DNA from: Synergistaceae bacterium UBA1037
GTDB taxonomy: Bacteria > Synergistota > Synergistia > Synergistales > Synergistaceae
NCBI GenBank assembly: GCA_002316795.1
Contig: DCEE01000029.1
Location: 3,749-35,800 of the forward strand
Direction of reading: 5' to 3'
Length of the DNA stretch: 32,052 bases
How positions within the stretch are numbered: the stretch's first letter is position 1; each line of letters begins with the position of its first letter. Both the position numbers and the translations under genes were made by a program. The notes under the pieces were generated by a model. The model saw only the letters and a program-made list of their open reading frames with translations. It did no database searches and was not told the DNA's origin. Positions 16,193 through 23,388 of this stretch are shown one piece after another.

Positions 16193-17062
16193 ATGTTCAA
16201 ACGTGCAATAGTGGCATCTGATTTTACGAGGGAATCGTTGGCGTTGGTAAACTCTTCAGGAGGGCTCAAGGGATTTGGAACAGAAGAGATATTGCTCCTC
16301 CATTTCTGGGGGACCCTTGATGTGCTTGGAGTTGACAGTTTTTACAAACCTACTGTATTTGAGGATTTCAACAAGAATCTTGAGAATCAGAAGTCGGCGC
16401 TTGAAAGTCTGGGGTTCAAGGTGGAGACAAGGGTGCTTGAAGGTCTTTCAGCATCGCATGTTAACAAGATAGCGGTAGATGAAAAATATTCGATCATAGC
16501 AGTTGGGTCCGACAGGCATATTTTCGGCTCCATGGCGAACGAGCTCATACACAGTGCCAGGATACCGACCTACATATTCAAGTCAGCTGACGGAAAGACT
16601 TCTCAAGAATATGAGCGTTACAAACTGCCCGGGAACGTAGCGGGCCATGTGCTCTTCGCAACAGATTTCTCCAAAAATTCGGAGTATGCTTTCAATTATC
16701 TGATCAAAATGATACCTATGATCAAAGATAAGATCTCTCTGATCCACATCCAGGATGAATACAGGATATCGCCTTACCTCGACGACAAGATAGAGGAGTT
16801 CAACCGGATAGATACCGGAAGGCTTGAGGCGATGAAAAAACTGCTGCTGGAGAAGGGATGTCCCGAGGTACAAACAGTGCTCAAATATGGCTCGCCCTCT
16901 GCGGAGATCCTGAAAAACGCAAGGGAACTATCTGCGGAAATGGTGATGATGGGAAGCCAGGGCAGGGGGTTCGTCAACGAATTCTTCCTTGGAAGCGTTA
17001 GCCACAACATTGCCCGCCAGTTGCCCGTTCCGGTATTGCTGATACCGGCAAAGAGGGACTGA
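16193..17062 (+). CDS. Tandem-domain universal stress protein (first of three)
   Basis: The product is 289 residues; the ATG at 16193 has AAGGGGGGAG about 6 nt upstream. Two Usp domains follow one another, about residues 1-135 and 150-287. The second has a complete ATP-binding loop, G254-x2-G257-x9-G267-S268 (GSQGRGFVNEFFLGS), and starts HVLFATDFSKNSEYAF. The first lacks that loop (GSDRHIFGSMANELI) and is degenerate. Such proteins bind ATP and respond to starvation, oxidants or energy stress; the exact function is rarely known. It is soluble and cytoplasmic. Its relatives at 18445 and 19416 share the same layout, so the group arose by duplication. It has a terminator after it. Confidence 0.88.
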   Translation: MFKRAIVASDFTRESLALVNSSGGLKGFGTEEILLLHFWGTLDVLGVDSFYKPTVFEDFNKNLENQKSALESLGFKVETRVLEGLSASHVNKIAVDEKYSIIAVGSDRHIFGSMANELIHSARIPTYIFKSADGKTSQEYERYKLPGNVAGHVLFATDFSKNSEYAFNYLIKMIPMIKDKISLIHIQDEYRISPYLDDKIEEFNRIDTGRLEAMKKLLLEKGCPEVQTVLKYGSPSAEILKNARELSAEMVMMGSQGRGFVNEFFLGSVSHNIARQLPVPVLLIPAKRD

Positions 17063-17088
17063 TCCAGTTCAGGCTCGGCAACGCCAGG

Positions 17089-17113
17089 GAAAGCTCCCGC
17101 AAAGGGAGCTTTC
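17089..17113 (+). terminator. Terminator after the first usp gene
   Basis: GAAAGCTCCC (17089-17098) pairs with GGGAGCTTTC (17104-17113) around a 5-nt loop, followed by a pyrimidine-rich TCTCTTTCTTTC tract, not a pure T run. Confidence 0.65.
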
Positions 17114-17255
17114 TCTCTTTCTTTCAAAAAAACGGAAAGAGGGTGCATCTGTGCCGATTTTGGTGGATAATATACCCGCGTTGCCTGACAATGACCAATT
17201 TTGCTTTAATTGAAATTTTCAGCGCAGTGTAAATGAATGATCCGGAGGTCTTTAT

Positions 17256-18230
17256 ATGTATGATATCGTCGTAGTCGAATGCGAAGTACGTGAACTCCAT
17301 CTGTTGATGGATCAGGTCGGCAGTGTAAGGTTCGGAGATCCTGACAACAGTTACACTGATGAGAAGGAACTCATCGAACTGATAGGGGATGCGGATGCCG
17401 TGGTCTGTACAGCCAGGGGCAAATTTACAAGGAATGTCATAGCGGCCGCAACAAACCTCAAGATAATTGCCAAGTGCGGCTCTGTCCCAAACAATATTGA
17501 TGTAGAAGCGGCGACTGACTATGGTGTTGCCGTAACTTACACTCCGGGAGCCAACAGGGTCAGTGTAGCGGAACATGCCCTCACCCTGATGATGGCCCTT
17601 TTAAAGCTTATGCCAAAGTCGACGGAGATCCAGAAGAACGGGGGATGGAAGAGCGAAGCCCTCCAGGCATCTGAGCTGACTGGAAAGACAGTGGGTATAA
17701 TAGGACTGGGCGCTGCGGGATCAAGCCTTGCCGAAATGCTTAAGCCCTTCAGGGTCGATCTTTTATGTTATGACCCCTATGCTGACCCCGAAAGGATCTC
17801 GGCTGCCGGGGCACTGTCAGTCGACATGGATACACTTCTTGAAAAGAGCGACGTCATTTCCATCCACTGTCAGCTATGCGACGAAACCTGCGGCTTCATA
17901 GACAGGGATAAACTCAGGAAGATGAAAAAGAGCGCATATCTTGTCAATACTGCAAGGGGAGCCCTTGTAGATGAGGAGGCCCTTGTTGAGGCACTGCGTG
18001 AAAACCGGATCGCCGGTGCCGGAATAGATGTATACAGCGTGGAACCCACATCAAAGGACAACCCGCTCTTTGCACTGGACAATGTCCTTTGCACGCCACA
18101 CCTTGCAGGATGGACCATGGAATGCCTTGCCAGAGAGACACAGGGGACATCTGATTCTGTAATACAGATACTGAAAGGCAAGACCCCCGACAGCCTCATA
18201 AACCCCGATTACGCAAAAAACCTCAAATAA
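17256..18230 (+). CDS. D-isomer-specific 2-hydroxyacid dehydrogenase
   Basis: The product is 324 residues; the ATG at 17256 follows CCGGAGG by about 8 nt. The N- and C-terminal flaps of the substrate domain enclose an NAD domain with GLGAAG (150-155), an acid residue in CYDPY that favours NAD, and the catalytic triad Arg234 (NTARGALVDE), Glu263 (DVYSVEP) and His282 (TPHLAGW). These are all conserved. The family includes phosphoglycerate, glyoxylate and D-lactate-type dehydrogenases. The absence of an ACT domain and the short length argue against the regulated biosynthetic SerA. It reduces a 2-keto acid or oxidises a D-2-hydroxy acid, with no clear substrate. It has its own terminator, and sits between usp genes. 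Confidence 0.87.
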   Translation: MYDIVVVECEVRELHLLMDQVGSVRFGDPDNSYTDEKELIELIGDADAVVCTARGKFTRNVIAAATNLKIIAKCGSVPNNIDVEAATDYGVAVTYTPGANRVSVAEHALTLMMALLKLMPKSTEIQKNGGWKSEALQASELTGKTVGIIGLGAAGSSLAEMLKPFRVDLLCYDPYADPERISAAGALSVDMDTLLEKSDVISIHCQLCDETCGFIDRDKLRKMKKSAYLVNTARGALVDEEALVEALRENRIAGAGIDVYSVEPTSKDNPLFALDNVLCTPHLAGWTMECLARETQGTSDSVIQILKGKTPDSLINPDYAKNLK

Positions 18231-18255
18231 GAGCATGCATCATTAAAGCAGTAAA

Positions 18256-18290
18256 GAGGACCGCCCTTTCTGGCGGGAAGGGCGGTCCTC
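18256..18290 (+). terminator. Hairpin terminator after the dehydrogenase gene
   Basis: GAGGACCGCCCTT (18256-18268) pairs with AAGGGCGGTCCTC (18278-18290). The stem is strong, but the following CTCT is not a good T run, so termination may depend on Rho or be leaky. Confidence 0.65.
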
Positions 18291-18354
18291 CTCTATGGGT
18301 GCAGGGGATGGGTATTTTCGATTTAATTGTTGTGCAATTATTTTTTAAATAATG

Positions 18355-18397
18355 TATAATTACACTAACGAAGTAAAGAGATATCACATATCTCTTT
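18355..18397 (+). promoter_or_regulatory. -10 box and perfect leader palindrome, second usp gene
   Basis: TATAAT at 18355-18360 ends 84 nt before the ATG at 18445; the -35 region is poor, so an activator may be needed. Just downstream a perfect 10-bp inverted repeat, AAAGAGATAT (18375-18384) and ATATCTCTTT (18388-18397), surrounds a 3-nt loop. At or just after the transcription start, it could be a repressor site or an RNA hairpin. AATTG/CAATT (about 18325-18340) is a further small inverted repeat upstream. Confidence 0.5.
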
Positions 18398-18444
18398 GCG
18401 AAAGTGGAGAAAGTTTCAGGTATCTCTGAAAGGAGGGGGTCAAG

Positions 18445-19332
18445 ATGTTCGAGAAGTTTATTGTAGCAACCGACATATCAAAGGACTTTGCGATATCGAT
18501 GTCGTCAATAGGCGGATTGAAAACGTTCGGAGCGAAGAAATGCCTTTTGCTTCAGTTCGTGGACCTGAACGAGATAGTCGATTTTTCCGGCATATACTCG
18601 AATGAACTCGTTTACGAGTATGAAAAAACTCTTTCAATGCACAAGAAACAGATAGAGGCGGAGGGATTTGAAGTTGAAACAAGGACCCTCCCGGGCTTTT
18701 CTCCTGCCCATGTCAACAAGATATGCGAAGAAGAAGGTTATTCTCTCACTGTCGTTGCGTCAAGGAAATATACTCCTTCGGGTGAGGTCTGCTTCGGGAG
18801 GATCGCAAATGACCTTATCCACTCGGCACAGTATCCGGTAATGCAGATAAGGACTGATGATCCTGTCGGCGCAGATGAAGATGAACTTTCGGCAGTAGAA
18901 AAAGCGGATCTCAGCAGCCATATCCTCTATCCGACAGATTTTTCCGATAATGCGGACATCGCCTTCAGGTACATAAAGGAGATGGCAGCGGGCAGCGTGC
19001 AGAAGATAACTCTCCTTCACGTGCAGGACAAATCGAAGATCAGTCCCCATTTGGAGAGCAGGATAAAGGAGTTCAACAAACTTGACGAGGCAAGGCTTAA
19101 AGGAATGAAGGACATGCTTGAAAAAGAAGGGAAGGCAGAAGTCGAAACGGCGGTCAGGTATGGGTCGCCTTCTCTTGAGATACTTAGACTTGTCGAGGAT
19201 GCCGAAGTGAAACTCGTTGTAATGGGCAGCCAGGGAAGAGGATACGTCAAAGAGTTTTTCCTGGGCAGCGTGAGCCAGAACATCGCGAGACTAAGCCCCT
19301 CTTCGGTACTGCTGATACCGACAAGACGCTGA
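18445..19332 (+). CDS. Tandem-domain universal stress protein (second of three)
   Basis: The product is 295 residues; the ATG at 18445 has AAAGGAGGGGG just upstream, among the strongest ribosome sites here. Its N-terminal Usp domain (about 1-140) starts MFEKFIVATDISKDFAIS and has no intact ATP loop. The C-terminal one (about 155-293) begins SHILYPTDFSDNADIAFR and has GSQGRGYVKEFFLGS, a full G-x2-G-x9-G-S loop. A variable acidic linker (DDPVGADEDELS) separates them. It is closest to the third copy, 83 bp downstream, sharing length and the Tyr-Val-Lys-Glu loop, and the two may share a transcript since no terminator separates them. ATP binding is likely in the second domain only; the stress signal is unknown. 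Confidence 0.88.
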   Translation: MFEKFIVATDISKDFAISMSSIGGLKTFGAKKCLLLQFVDLNEIVDFSGIYSNELVYEYEKTLSMHKKQIEAEGFEVETRTLPGFSPAHVNKICEEEGYSLTVVASRKYTPSGEVCFGRIANDLIHSAQYPVMQIRTDDPVGADEDELSAVEKADLSSHILYPTDFSDNADIAFRYIKEMAAGSVQKITLLHVQDKSKISPHLESRIKEFNKLDEARLKGMKDMLEKEGKAEVETAVRYGSPSLEILRLVEDAEVKLVVMGSQGRGYVKEFFLGSVSQNIARLSPSSVLLIPTRR

Positions 19333-19368
19333 ACAGATCACCGGGCGGACAAGTGAGCTATAGGTTTA

Positions 19369-19397
19369 TTGACAATTTTTCTCTGTGAGTAAATATT
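19369..19397 (+). promoter_or_regulatory. Possible internal promoter for the third usp gene
   Basis: TTGACA at 19369-19374 is a perfect -35; the best -10 at 17 bp spacing is AATATT (19392-19397), a weak match. It would allow separate transcription of the third copy. Confidence 0.35.
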
Positions 19398-19415
19398 GAG
19401 TAGGAGGAGAGAAAA

Positions 19416-20303
19416 ATGTTTGAAAAATTCGTGGTTGCTGTCGATCTGTCAGATGATTCCCTTGCGCTGATGGGCTGCGTGGAAAGGCTTAAGGCATACG
19501 GAGCGAAAAAGTGCCTGTTGATACAATACAGGACAATAGAAGAAGTGATCGATTACACAAGAGGGCAATCGAATGTTCCTCTCCAGAAATACGAGGACGC
19601 ATTTGCAGACAATAAAAAGAAACTCATGGAGGCGGGATTTGAGGTAGAAACACGGGTACTGGCGGGGTATCCTGCCGGAGAAATCGAAAAGGTTGCCGCC
19701 TCCGAAGGGTATTCACTTATTGTCACGGGGGCAAGAAAGCGATCATCATCCGGCGACGTATACTTCAGCACCCTTGCAAACGACCTCATGCACTCAGTAT
19801 CCATGCCCCTTCTGATAATGAGGACGAGGAGGGACGACAAAATCGAAGAGGATGGAAAGGTCGTAATAGACGGATGTCAGGTAGCAGACCACCTGCTATA
19901 CCCGACCGACTTCTCAGAAAACGCTGATGTCGCGTTTTCCAAAGTTCTTGAAATCGCTCCCGGGAATGCCAGGAAGGTGACTCTCCTCCATGTCCAGGAT
20001 GCAGCAAAAATAAGCCCTCATCTTGATGAGAGGGTCGAAGAATTCAACAGGATAGACAAAGCAAGGCTTGAAGGCATGAAAAAGCTGCTTCAGGACAGGG
20101 GAGAGATCGAAGTAGACGTGGTTGTAAAATACGGTTCGCCCGCTGTCGAGATAATAAAGACAGTAGAGGAAAACGGCATCCCGCTCGTAGTTATGGGAAG
20201 CCAGGGCAGAGGATACGTGAAGGAGTTCTTCCTTGGAAGCGTCAGCAGCAAAGTTGCGATAAAGGCCCCCTGTTCCATCCTGCTCATCCCTACAAAACGG
20301 TGA
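19416..20303 (+). CDS. Tandem-domain universal stress protein (third of three)
   Basis: The product is 295 residues; the ATG at 19416 follows GGAGGAGAG. The layout matches the other two copies: a degenerate N-terminal Usp domain (FEKFVVAVDLSDDS, with GARKRSSSGDVYF where the loop should be) and a C-terminal domain from HLLYPTDFSENADVAF. The latter ends with the full ATP loop GSQGRGYVKEFFLGS and then ILLIPTKR. The acidic linker differs (TRRDDKIEEDG). Three paralogues in 4 kb suggest dose or functional divergence, not decay, since all reading frames and second-domain motifs are intact. Confidence 0.88.
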   Translation: MFEKFVVAVDLSDDSLALMGCVERLKAYGAKKCLLIQYRTIEEVIDYTRGQSNVPLQKYEDAFADNKKKLMEAGFEVETRVLAGYPAGEIEKVAASEGYSLIVTGARKRSSSGDVYFSTLANDLMHSVSMPLLIMRTRRDDKIEEDGKVVIDGCQVADHLLYPTDFSENADVAFSKVLEIAPGNARKVTLLHVQDAAKISPHLDERVEEFNRIDKARLEGMKKLLQDRGEIEVDVVVKYGSPAVEIIKTVEENGIPLVVMGSQGRGYVKEFFLGSVSSKVAIKAPCSILLIPTKR

Positions 20304-20345
20304 GATGCTGCATTGAGCATTCCGATCAAAGAATAAGAACACCAC

Positions 20346-20378
20346 AAATGGCAGCTTCTTTATAGGGGTTGCCATTTT
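20346..20378 (+). terminator. Probable terminator after the usp cluster
   Basis: AAATGGCA (20346-20353) pairs with TGCCATTT (20370-20377) across a 16-nt loop, followed by only a short T run. Moderate strength. Confidence 0.5.
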
Positions 20379-20410
20379 ATATTGATCATAAGTAAAATAT
20401 TGGTATGGGT

Positions 20411-20571
20411 CTGCGACCGAGGGTCGTGAGGAAATTACAGCCTATTGGCTGCGGAGAATTTAAGGGCTGTGGCTTTTCAAGCCACTGAGAATTTGCGACA
20501 AAACCAGTTGTGGAGGATTTGCAACGCGTTGCGTTTCGGAGAAACTACAGCTTTGTAAGCTGCGGTGAATG
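20411..20571 (+). repeat. Array of small variable hairpins with constant spacer
   Basis: About six units follow each other. Clear hairpins are CGACC-gag-GGTCG (20414-20426), CAGCC-tatt-GGCTG (20438-20451), GTGGCTT-ttc-AAGCCAC (20469-20485), AACGC-gtt-GCGTT (20523-20535) and CAGCTT-tgt-AAGCTG (20548-20562). A weaker one lies near 20498-20511. Between them sit near-identical spacers such as CGGAGAATTT, TGAGAATTT, GGAGGATTT and CGGAGAAACT. Stem sequences differ between units while complementarity is kept. Nothing here codes for a supported protein. Confidence 0.8.
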
Positions 20572-20584
20572 AAAACCTTGTGAA

Positions 20585-20613
20585 CCGTCCCGCATTCTTA
20601 AATCGGGGATTCT
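20585..20613 (+). repeat. CCGTC...CGGGGATTC dispersed repeat, copy 1
   Basis: CCGTCCCGCATTC and TTAAATCGGGGATTC resemble the sequences at 23179-23211 and, inverted, 25946-25978. The two ends can pair as TCCCG/CGGGGA. The DNA after it, up to 20776, holds a GACTGCTTGTCTATTACT motif shared with 23245-23262 and otherwise nothing I can name. Confidence 0.5.
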
Positions 20614-20776
20614 ACATGCCTTGAACGACTGCTTGTCTATTACTCTCGCTTGCCGGCAGACCGGTATTTGATACCGCCGATTCGCAATAGATTTGCAGCT
20701 GATTACTGATCGACTCCAGACGGATGCAGTCCCCGTCTGTCTCTGACGTTTCTCTCTCAAATTGGGGATGTGTTGA

Positions 20777-20989
20777 ATGAACGAGAAAAACATAAAACTC
20801 TTTAAACAGATCAACATTTGGGTATACATTATCCCATTTTTCCTGATCACTGCCCTTTTTTCATTAAGGACATACAATGCGGTTGAGCAGAAGATCACCG
20901 ACAGTTACGAGCACTTCACAGAAGATGCGGCCGATGCCGCGAGAAATTATTCATATACTTTAAAAAAAGCTAAGTTAACGCCGCTATAA
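20777..20989 (+). pseudogene. Truncated N-terminus of a membrane sensor protein
   Basis: The 70-residue frame starts with ATG at 20777, after GGGGATG, and encodes a short basic start, one membrane helix (WVYIIPFFLITALFSL) and the beginning of an extracytoplasmic helix (TYNAVEQKITDSYEHF, then EDAADAARNYSYTL). This is how membrane-bound sensor proteins such as diguanylate cyclases or chemoreceptors begin, but no sensor, HAMP or output domain follows. The last seven or so codons and the TAA come from the repeat fragment at 20969-21000. So the gene appears to be cut by the repeat, and the rest is absent from the window. A real small membrane protein cannot be excluded, but the exact join with a repeat favours a remnant. 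Confidence 0.65.
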
Positions 20990-21000
20990 ATCCCAATTGC
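20969..21000 (-). repeat. 32-bp end fragment of the 128-bp palindromic element
   Basis: GCTAAGTTAACGC, then one differing base, then GCTATAAATC, then CAATTGC matches the right end of the element at 31924-32051 with only two substitutions. Similarity begins abruptly at 20969, and the other 96 bp are missing. It provides the stop codon of the truncated sensor gene and ends 2 bp before the -35 box of tRNA-Gly. Confidence 0.85.
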
Positions 21001-21002
21001 AC

Positions 21003-21032
21003 TTGACAGGGGAATGAATGGAGTGATATTAT
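21003..21032 (+). promoter_or_regulatory. Promoter of tRNA-Gly
   Basis: TTGACA (21003-21008) and TATTAT (21027-21032) are 18 bp apart and would start transcription a few bases before the tRNA. GGGGAAT (21009-21015) and ATTCCCC (21031-21037) form an inverted repeat spanning the spacer and -10 box. Confidence 0.75.
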
Positions 21033-21043
21033 TCCCCCGTTGC

Positions 21044-21119
21044 GCGGAAATAGCTCAGCTGGTAGAGCGATGGCCTTCCAAGCCGTAGGTCGCGGGTTCG
21101 AGTCCCGTTTTCCGCTCCA
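21044..21119 (+). tRNA. tRNA-Gly (anticodon UCC)
   Basis: A full cloverleaf can be folded. The acceptor arms are GCGGAAA and TTTCCGC; TAGCTCAGCTGGTAGAGC is the D arm; the anticodon loop CTTCCAA gives UCC; the T arm contains GGTTCGAGTCC. Discriminator T and CCA are encoded (21116-21119). It has its own promoter and terminator and reads GGA and GGG codons. Confidence 0.97.
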
Positions 21120-21127
21120 GAATGTTC

Positions 21128-21157
21128 AAAGCCCCCGCCTTTGGCAGGGGCTTTTTT
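21128..21157 (+). terminator. Terminator after tRNA-Gly
   Basis: AAAGCCCC-type stem (21128-21134) pairs with GGGGCTTT (21147-21154), with an inner GCC/GGC pair, and ends in six T. Confidence 0.88.
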
Positions 21158-21273
21158 CTTTCTTAAAAAGCTTATTGTGTGTATAGTATTGTGGCATGTT
21201 GAAGTAAAATTACCCGCTCTGTTGTTTTGTAAAATTGACCGAAGATAATTCAGCTGAGATCAGGAGAACTAGC

Positions 21274-22320
21274 ATGAAAAAGGATATATCTTATCATAAT
21301 AAACTTACAGCAGCAGGAAAGCGCCAGGGCTGGTGGGATTCTGAGGGACTTGTTGCCGCGCTTTCGGGCGGCGGGGACTCTGTGGCAATGCTATGGCTCC
21401 TTCACCGTTTTTACAAAGGTAGGATCGTCGCCGCACATCTTGACCACTGTACGCGGGAGGGTATGTCCCACAGGGATGCGGAGTTCTCTGTTGAGCTATG
21501 CGAAAAGTGGGGCATCAAATGCATTGTCAAAACCGTCGAGGTATACAAGGAACGGCTGATGGGCGAGTCTTTTGAAATGGCGGGCAGAAGGGAGCGCTAC
21601 ACCCATTTCTATGAAACTGCGGAGGCGGAGGGGCTGCCCTTCATTGCTGTCGGCCACTCTGCTGACGACGTAGTAGAGACCCAGCTGATGAACCTTTTCA
21701 GAGGGACGGGACTGGAGGGACTGAGAGGGATCCCCGAGAGGAGGGGAATGATAGTCCGCCCGATAATAGATTTCCGAAGGGATGAGCTGAGGGAGATCCT
21801 CAGGGATAACGGGGTCGAATGGCGGGAGGACGCAAGCAACGCCGACACCGTCTACAGGAGAAACAGGGTCAGGGAAGTGCTGATCCCGTGGATAAGGGAG
21901 AACATGAACCCGAACTTCGAGTCAGTTATGCTGGGGCTTTCCAAGCAGATAGACGCAGAACTTGAAAATAAAAAGAAAAACACGGAAAGGCTGATTTCAG
22001 AAGCTTCAATAACCATACCTCCGGCGATCGTATGCTGGTCTCCGGCATTCATAAAAAACGTCAAGGATACAGAACTGGCGGATATGCTCAGGCTCCAGGG
22101 CGTGCTGCTGGACCTCCCCAGGCTTGACAGAGACAGAACAATGAAACTGCTCTCACTGATCCGAAAGGGCGGCAAATGGCGTTTCCAGTGGGCGAGAGAT
22201 ATTGAAATTTGTTGGTCGAACAGGGGTATGGGCTGGCTGCATCGCAAAGATATCGCAAAAGGCGCAGACGAAAATAGGCAAAATGCCCGAAAAGAAGAGC
22301 TCCCATGGTGGGCGAGATAG
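21274..22320 (+). CDS. tilS: tRNA(Ile)-lysidine synthetase
   Basis: The product is 348 residues; the ATG at 21274 has AGGAG 7 nt upstream, while a TTG at 21235 has none. It puts lysine on C34 of the tRNA-Ile that carries CAU, so it reads AUA instead of AUG, using ATP. The N-type ATP-pyrophosphatase P-loop is SGGGDS (31-36). HLDH, RRERY, GHSADDVVETQLMNLFRGTGLEGLRGI and RPIIDFRRDEL are all typical of TilS and are highly conserved. FREDASN-like WREDASNADTVYRRNRVR closes the catalytic part. The C-terminal region (about 250-348) is short and less conserved. The order tilS-hpt-ftsH is a classic bacterial cluster. It is essential in most bacteria. Confidence 0.95.
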   Translation: MKKDISYHNKLTAAGKRQGWWDSEGLVAALSGGGDSVAMLWLLHRFYKGRIVAAHLDHCTREGMSHRDAEFSVELCEKWGIKCIVKTVEVYKERLMGESFEMAGRRERYTHFYETAEAEGLPFIAVGHSADDVVETQLMNLFRGTGLEGLRGIPERRGMIVRPIIDFRRDELREILRDNGVEWREDASNADTVYRRNRVREVLIPWIRENMNPNFESVMLGLSKQIDAELENKKKNTERLISEASITIPPAIVCWSPAFIKNVKDTELADMLRLQGVLLDLPRLDRDRTMKLLSLIRKGGKWRFQWARDIEICWSNRGMGWLHRKDIAKGADENRQNARKEELPWWAR

Positions 22321-22389
22321 TAATAATTATGTTATTATGTCTAATGTTTTTGAGCAGAATAAACTTTGTCCTCAGGGAGTGTTTCTCAT

Positions 22390-22926
22390 TTGGAATATAA
22401 GATAGGCAAGACCCTTATTTCTGAAGAAAAACTTCAGGCGAAGATAAAGGAACTGGGAGAACAGCTGAGCAGGGATTACGCCGGTAAGCAGCTGATCTGT
22501 GTCTGTGTTCTTAAAGGCGCGGTGATATTCCTTGCCGACCTTATCAGGCACATAAGCCCTGAAGTGGATGTCAGGATCGACTTCCTGGCGATATCTTCAT
22601 ACGGGGCATCTACGAAGAGCAGCGGGGTAGTGCAAATACAGAAGGACCTGAGCACGGACATATACGGCAAAAATGTGCTTATAATAGAGGATATAGTTGA
22701 TACCGGCCTTTCGCTGAAGTACATAAAGTCGCTGCTGCTCGAACGCAGGCCTCAGAGCCTTGCGATCTGCGTTCTGCTCGACAAGCCTGACCGCCGCAAG
22801 GAAACTGTGAAGGTCGAGTATACGGGGTTTACCATCCCTGATGAATTTGTGATCGGCTACGGCCTGGATTACGCCGGAATGTTCCGCCATCTGCCGGCGG
22901 TCTTCATCGCCGAGCCCGTCGCGTAG
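22390..22926 (+). CDS. hpt: Hypoxanthine-guanine phosphoribosyl transferase
   Basis: The product is 178 residues if started at TTG 22390, with GGGAG (22375-22379) 10 nt upstream; a TTG at 22366 would add eight residues with no relatives. It makes IMP and GMP from hypoxanthine or guanine and PRPP, in purine salvage. The PRPP loop is VLIIEDIVDTGLSL (EDIVDTG at 100-106). VLKGAVIFLADLIRHI, ISSYGASTKSSG (flexible loop) and LDKPDRRK then DEFVIGYGLDY are the other family signatures. Length and motifs are normal. It lies 69 bp after tilS, and its stop is 2 bp before a 128-bp repeat element. Confidence 0.95.
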   Translation: MEYKIGKTLISEEKLQAKIKELGEQLSRDYAGKQLICVCVLKGAVIFLADLIRHISPEVDVRIDFLAISSYGASTKSSGVVQIQKDLSTDIYGKNVLIIEDIVDTGLSLKYIKSLLLERRPQSLAICVLLDKPDRRKETVKVEYTGFTIPDEFVIGYGLDYAGMFRHLPAVFIAEPVA

Positions 22927-22928
22927 CG

Positions 22929-23056
22929 GCAATTGGGGTATCTCGAAGCGCTAACTTAACAACATTCATTATCCGTCGCTTCGACGTATGACTAATACGT
23001 CTTAGCTAGTACAATTTCATGTTGCGTCGTTATCATCTCCGATCTGCCCCAATTGC
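22929..23056 (+). repeat. 128-bp palindromic element, copy A
   Basis: Begins GCAATTGGGG and ends CCCCAATTGC. The outer arms pair over about 20 positions, with three mismatches and one G-T pair. An inner inverted repeat CAACAT/ATGTTG and a central hairpin GACGTAT-gacta-ATACGTC lie within. Copy B (31729-31856) has the same length and orientation with many differences in the middle. No transposase or open frame inside. It follows hpt by 2 bp. Confidence 0.88.
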
Positions 23057-23059
23057 AGG

Positions 23060-23105
23060 GGGAAATTGCGGAGCAAAGCTCCGCGGAGAATTTGCAGCGC
23101 TTCGC
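23060..23105 (+). repeat. Small hairpin array directly after copy A
   Basis: After a GGGGAAATT spacer, GCGGAGC-aaa-GCTCCGC (23068-23084) is a perfect 7-bp hairpin with a 3-nt loop. GGAGAATTT (23085-23093) and a degenerate GCAGCGC-ttcGC unit follow. Spacer and design match the arrays at 20411 and 25644. Confidence 0.75.
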
Positions 23106-23116
23106 ATCCAAGAGGG

Positions 23117-23281
23117 GCGACTGAGCAATAGCTGAGCATGGCTAAGCAATAGCTGAGCGGTCGTCAGAACCAAAAGCACCGTCATTCCCGGACGAAACTT
23201 AACGGGAATCCAGCGGCTTAGATTTAAGATTTTTAAGGTTTCACGACTGCTTGCCTATTGCTTGCCAATCGCTTGCCAGTC
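23117..23281 (+). repeat. Composite repeat: GCAATAGC arms around a CCGTC...GGGAATCC repeat
   Basis: AGCAATAGCTGAGC is directly repeated at 23124-23137 and 23145-23158. The block 23141-23164 is an imperfect reverse complement of 23243-23267 (ACGACTGCTTGCCTATTGC). Between the arms, CCGTCATTCCCG and AACGGGAATCC (23179-23211) form the second copy of the dispersed repeat seen at 20585, with TTCCCG and CGGGAA able to pair. An in-frame TTG at 23251 would start ftsH inside this repeat; it is not used. The 23282-23388 stretch before ftsH shows no clear promoter. Confidence 0.6.
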
Positions 23282-23388
23282 TTTACAAACGTTCAGCTGC
23301 CTTAAAAAACGGAATATCTAAAGCCACCATTTGTCGGATAGAAGAAGCAACACTTGAAAAACAATCGCACGAAAGTGAGGTCACACGT

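Noticed and set aside
20411..20571. CRISPR array
   Set aside because: The conserved part is only about 9 bp, units are short and irregular, and the variable parts are self-complementary hairpins, not unique spacers. No cas gene is present.
20300..20776. Riboswitch or T-box leader
   Set aside because: The hairpins belong to the dispersed repeat array, the downstream gene is a remnant, and no conserved riboswitch core was recognised.
21001..21119. Integrated element using tRNA-Gly or tRNA-Pro as attachment site
   Set aside because: No integrase gene and no second copy of a tRNA 3' end were seen in the window.
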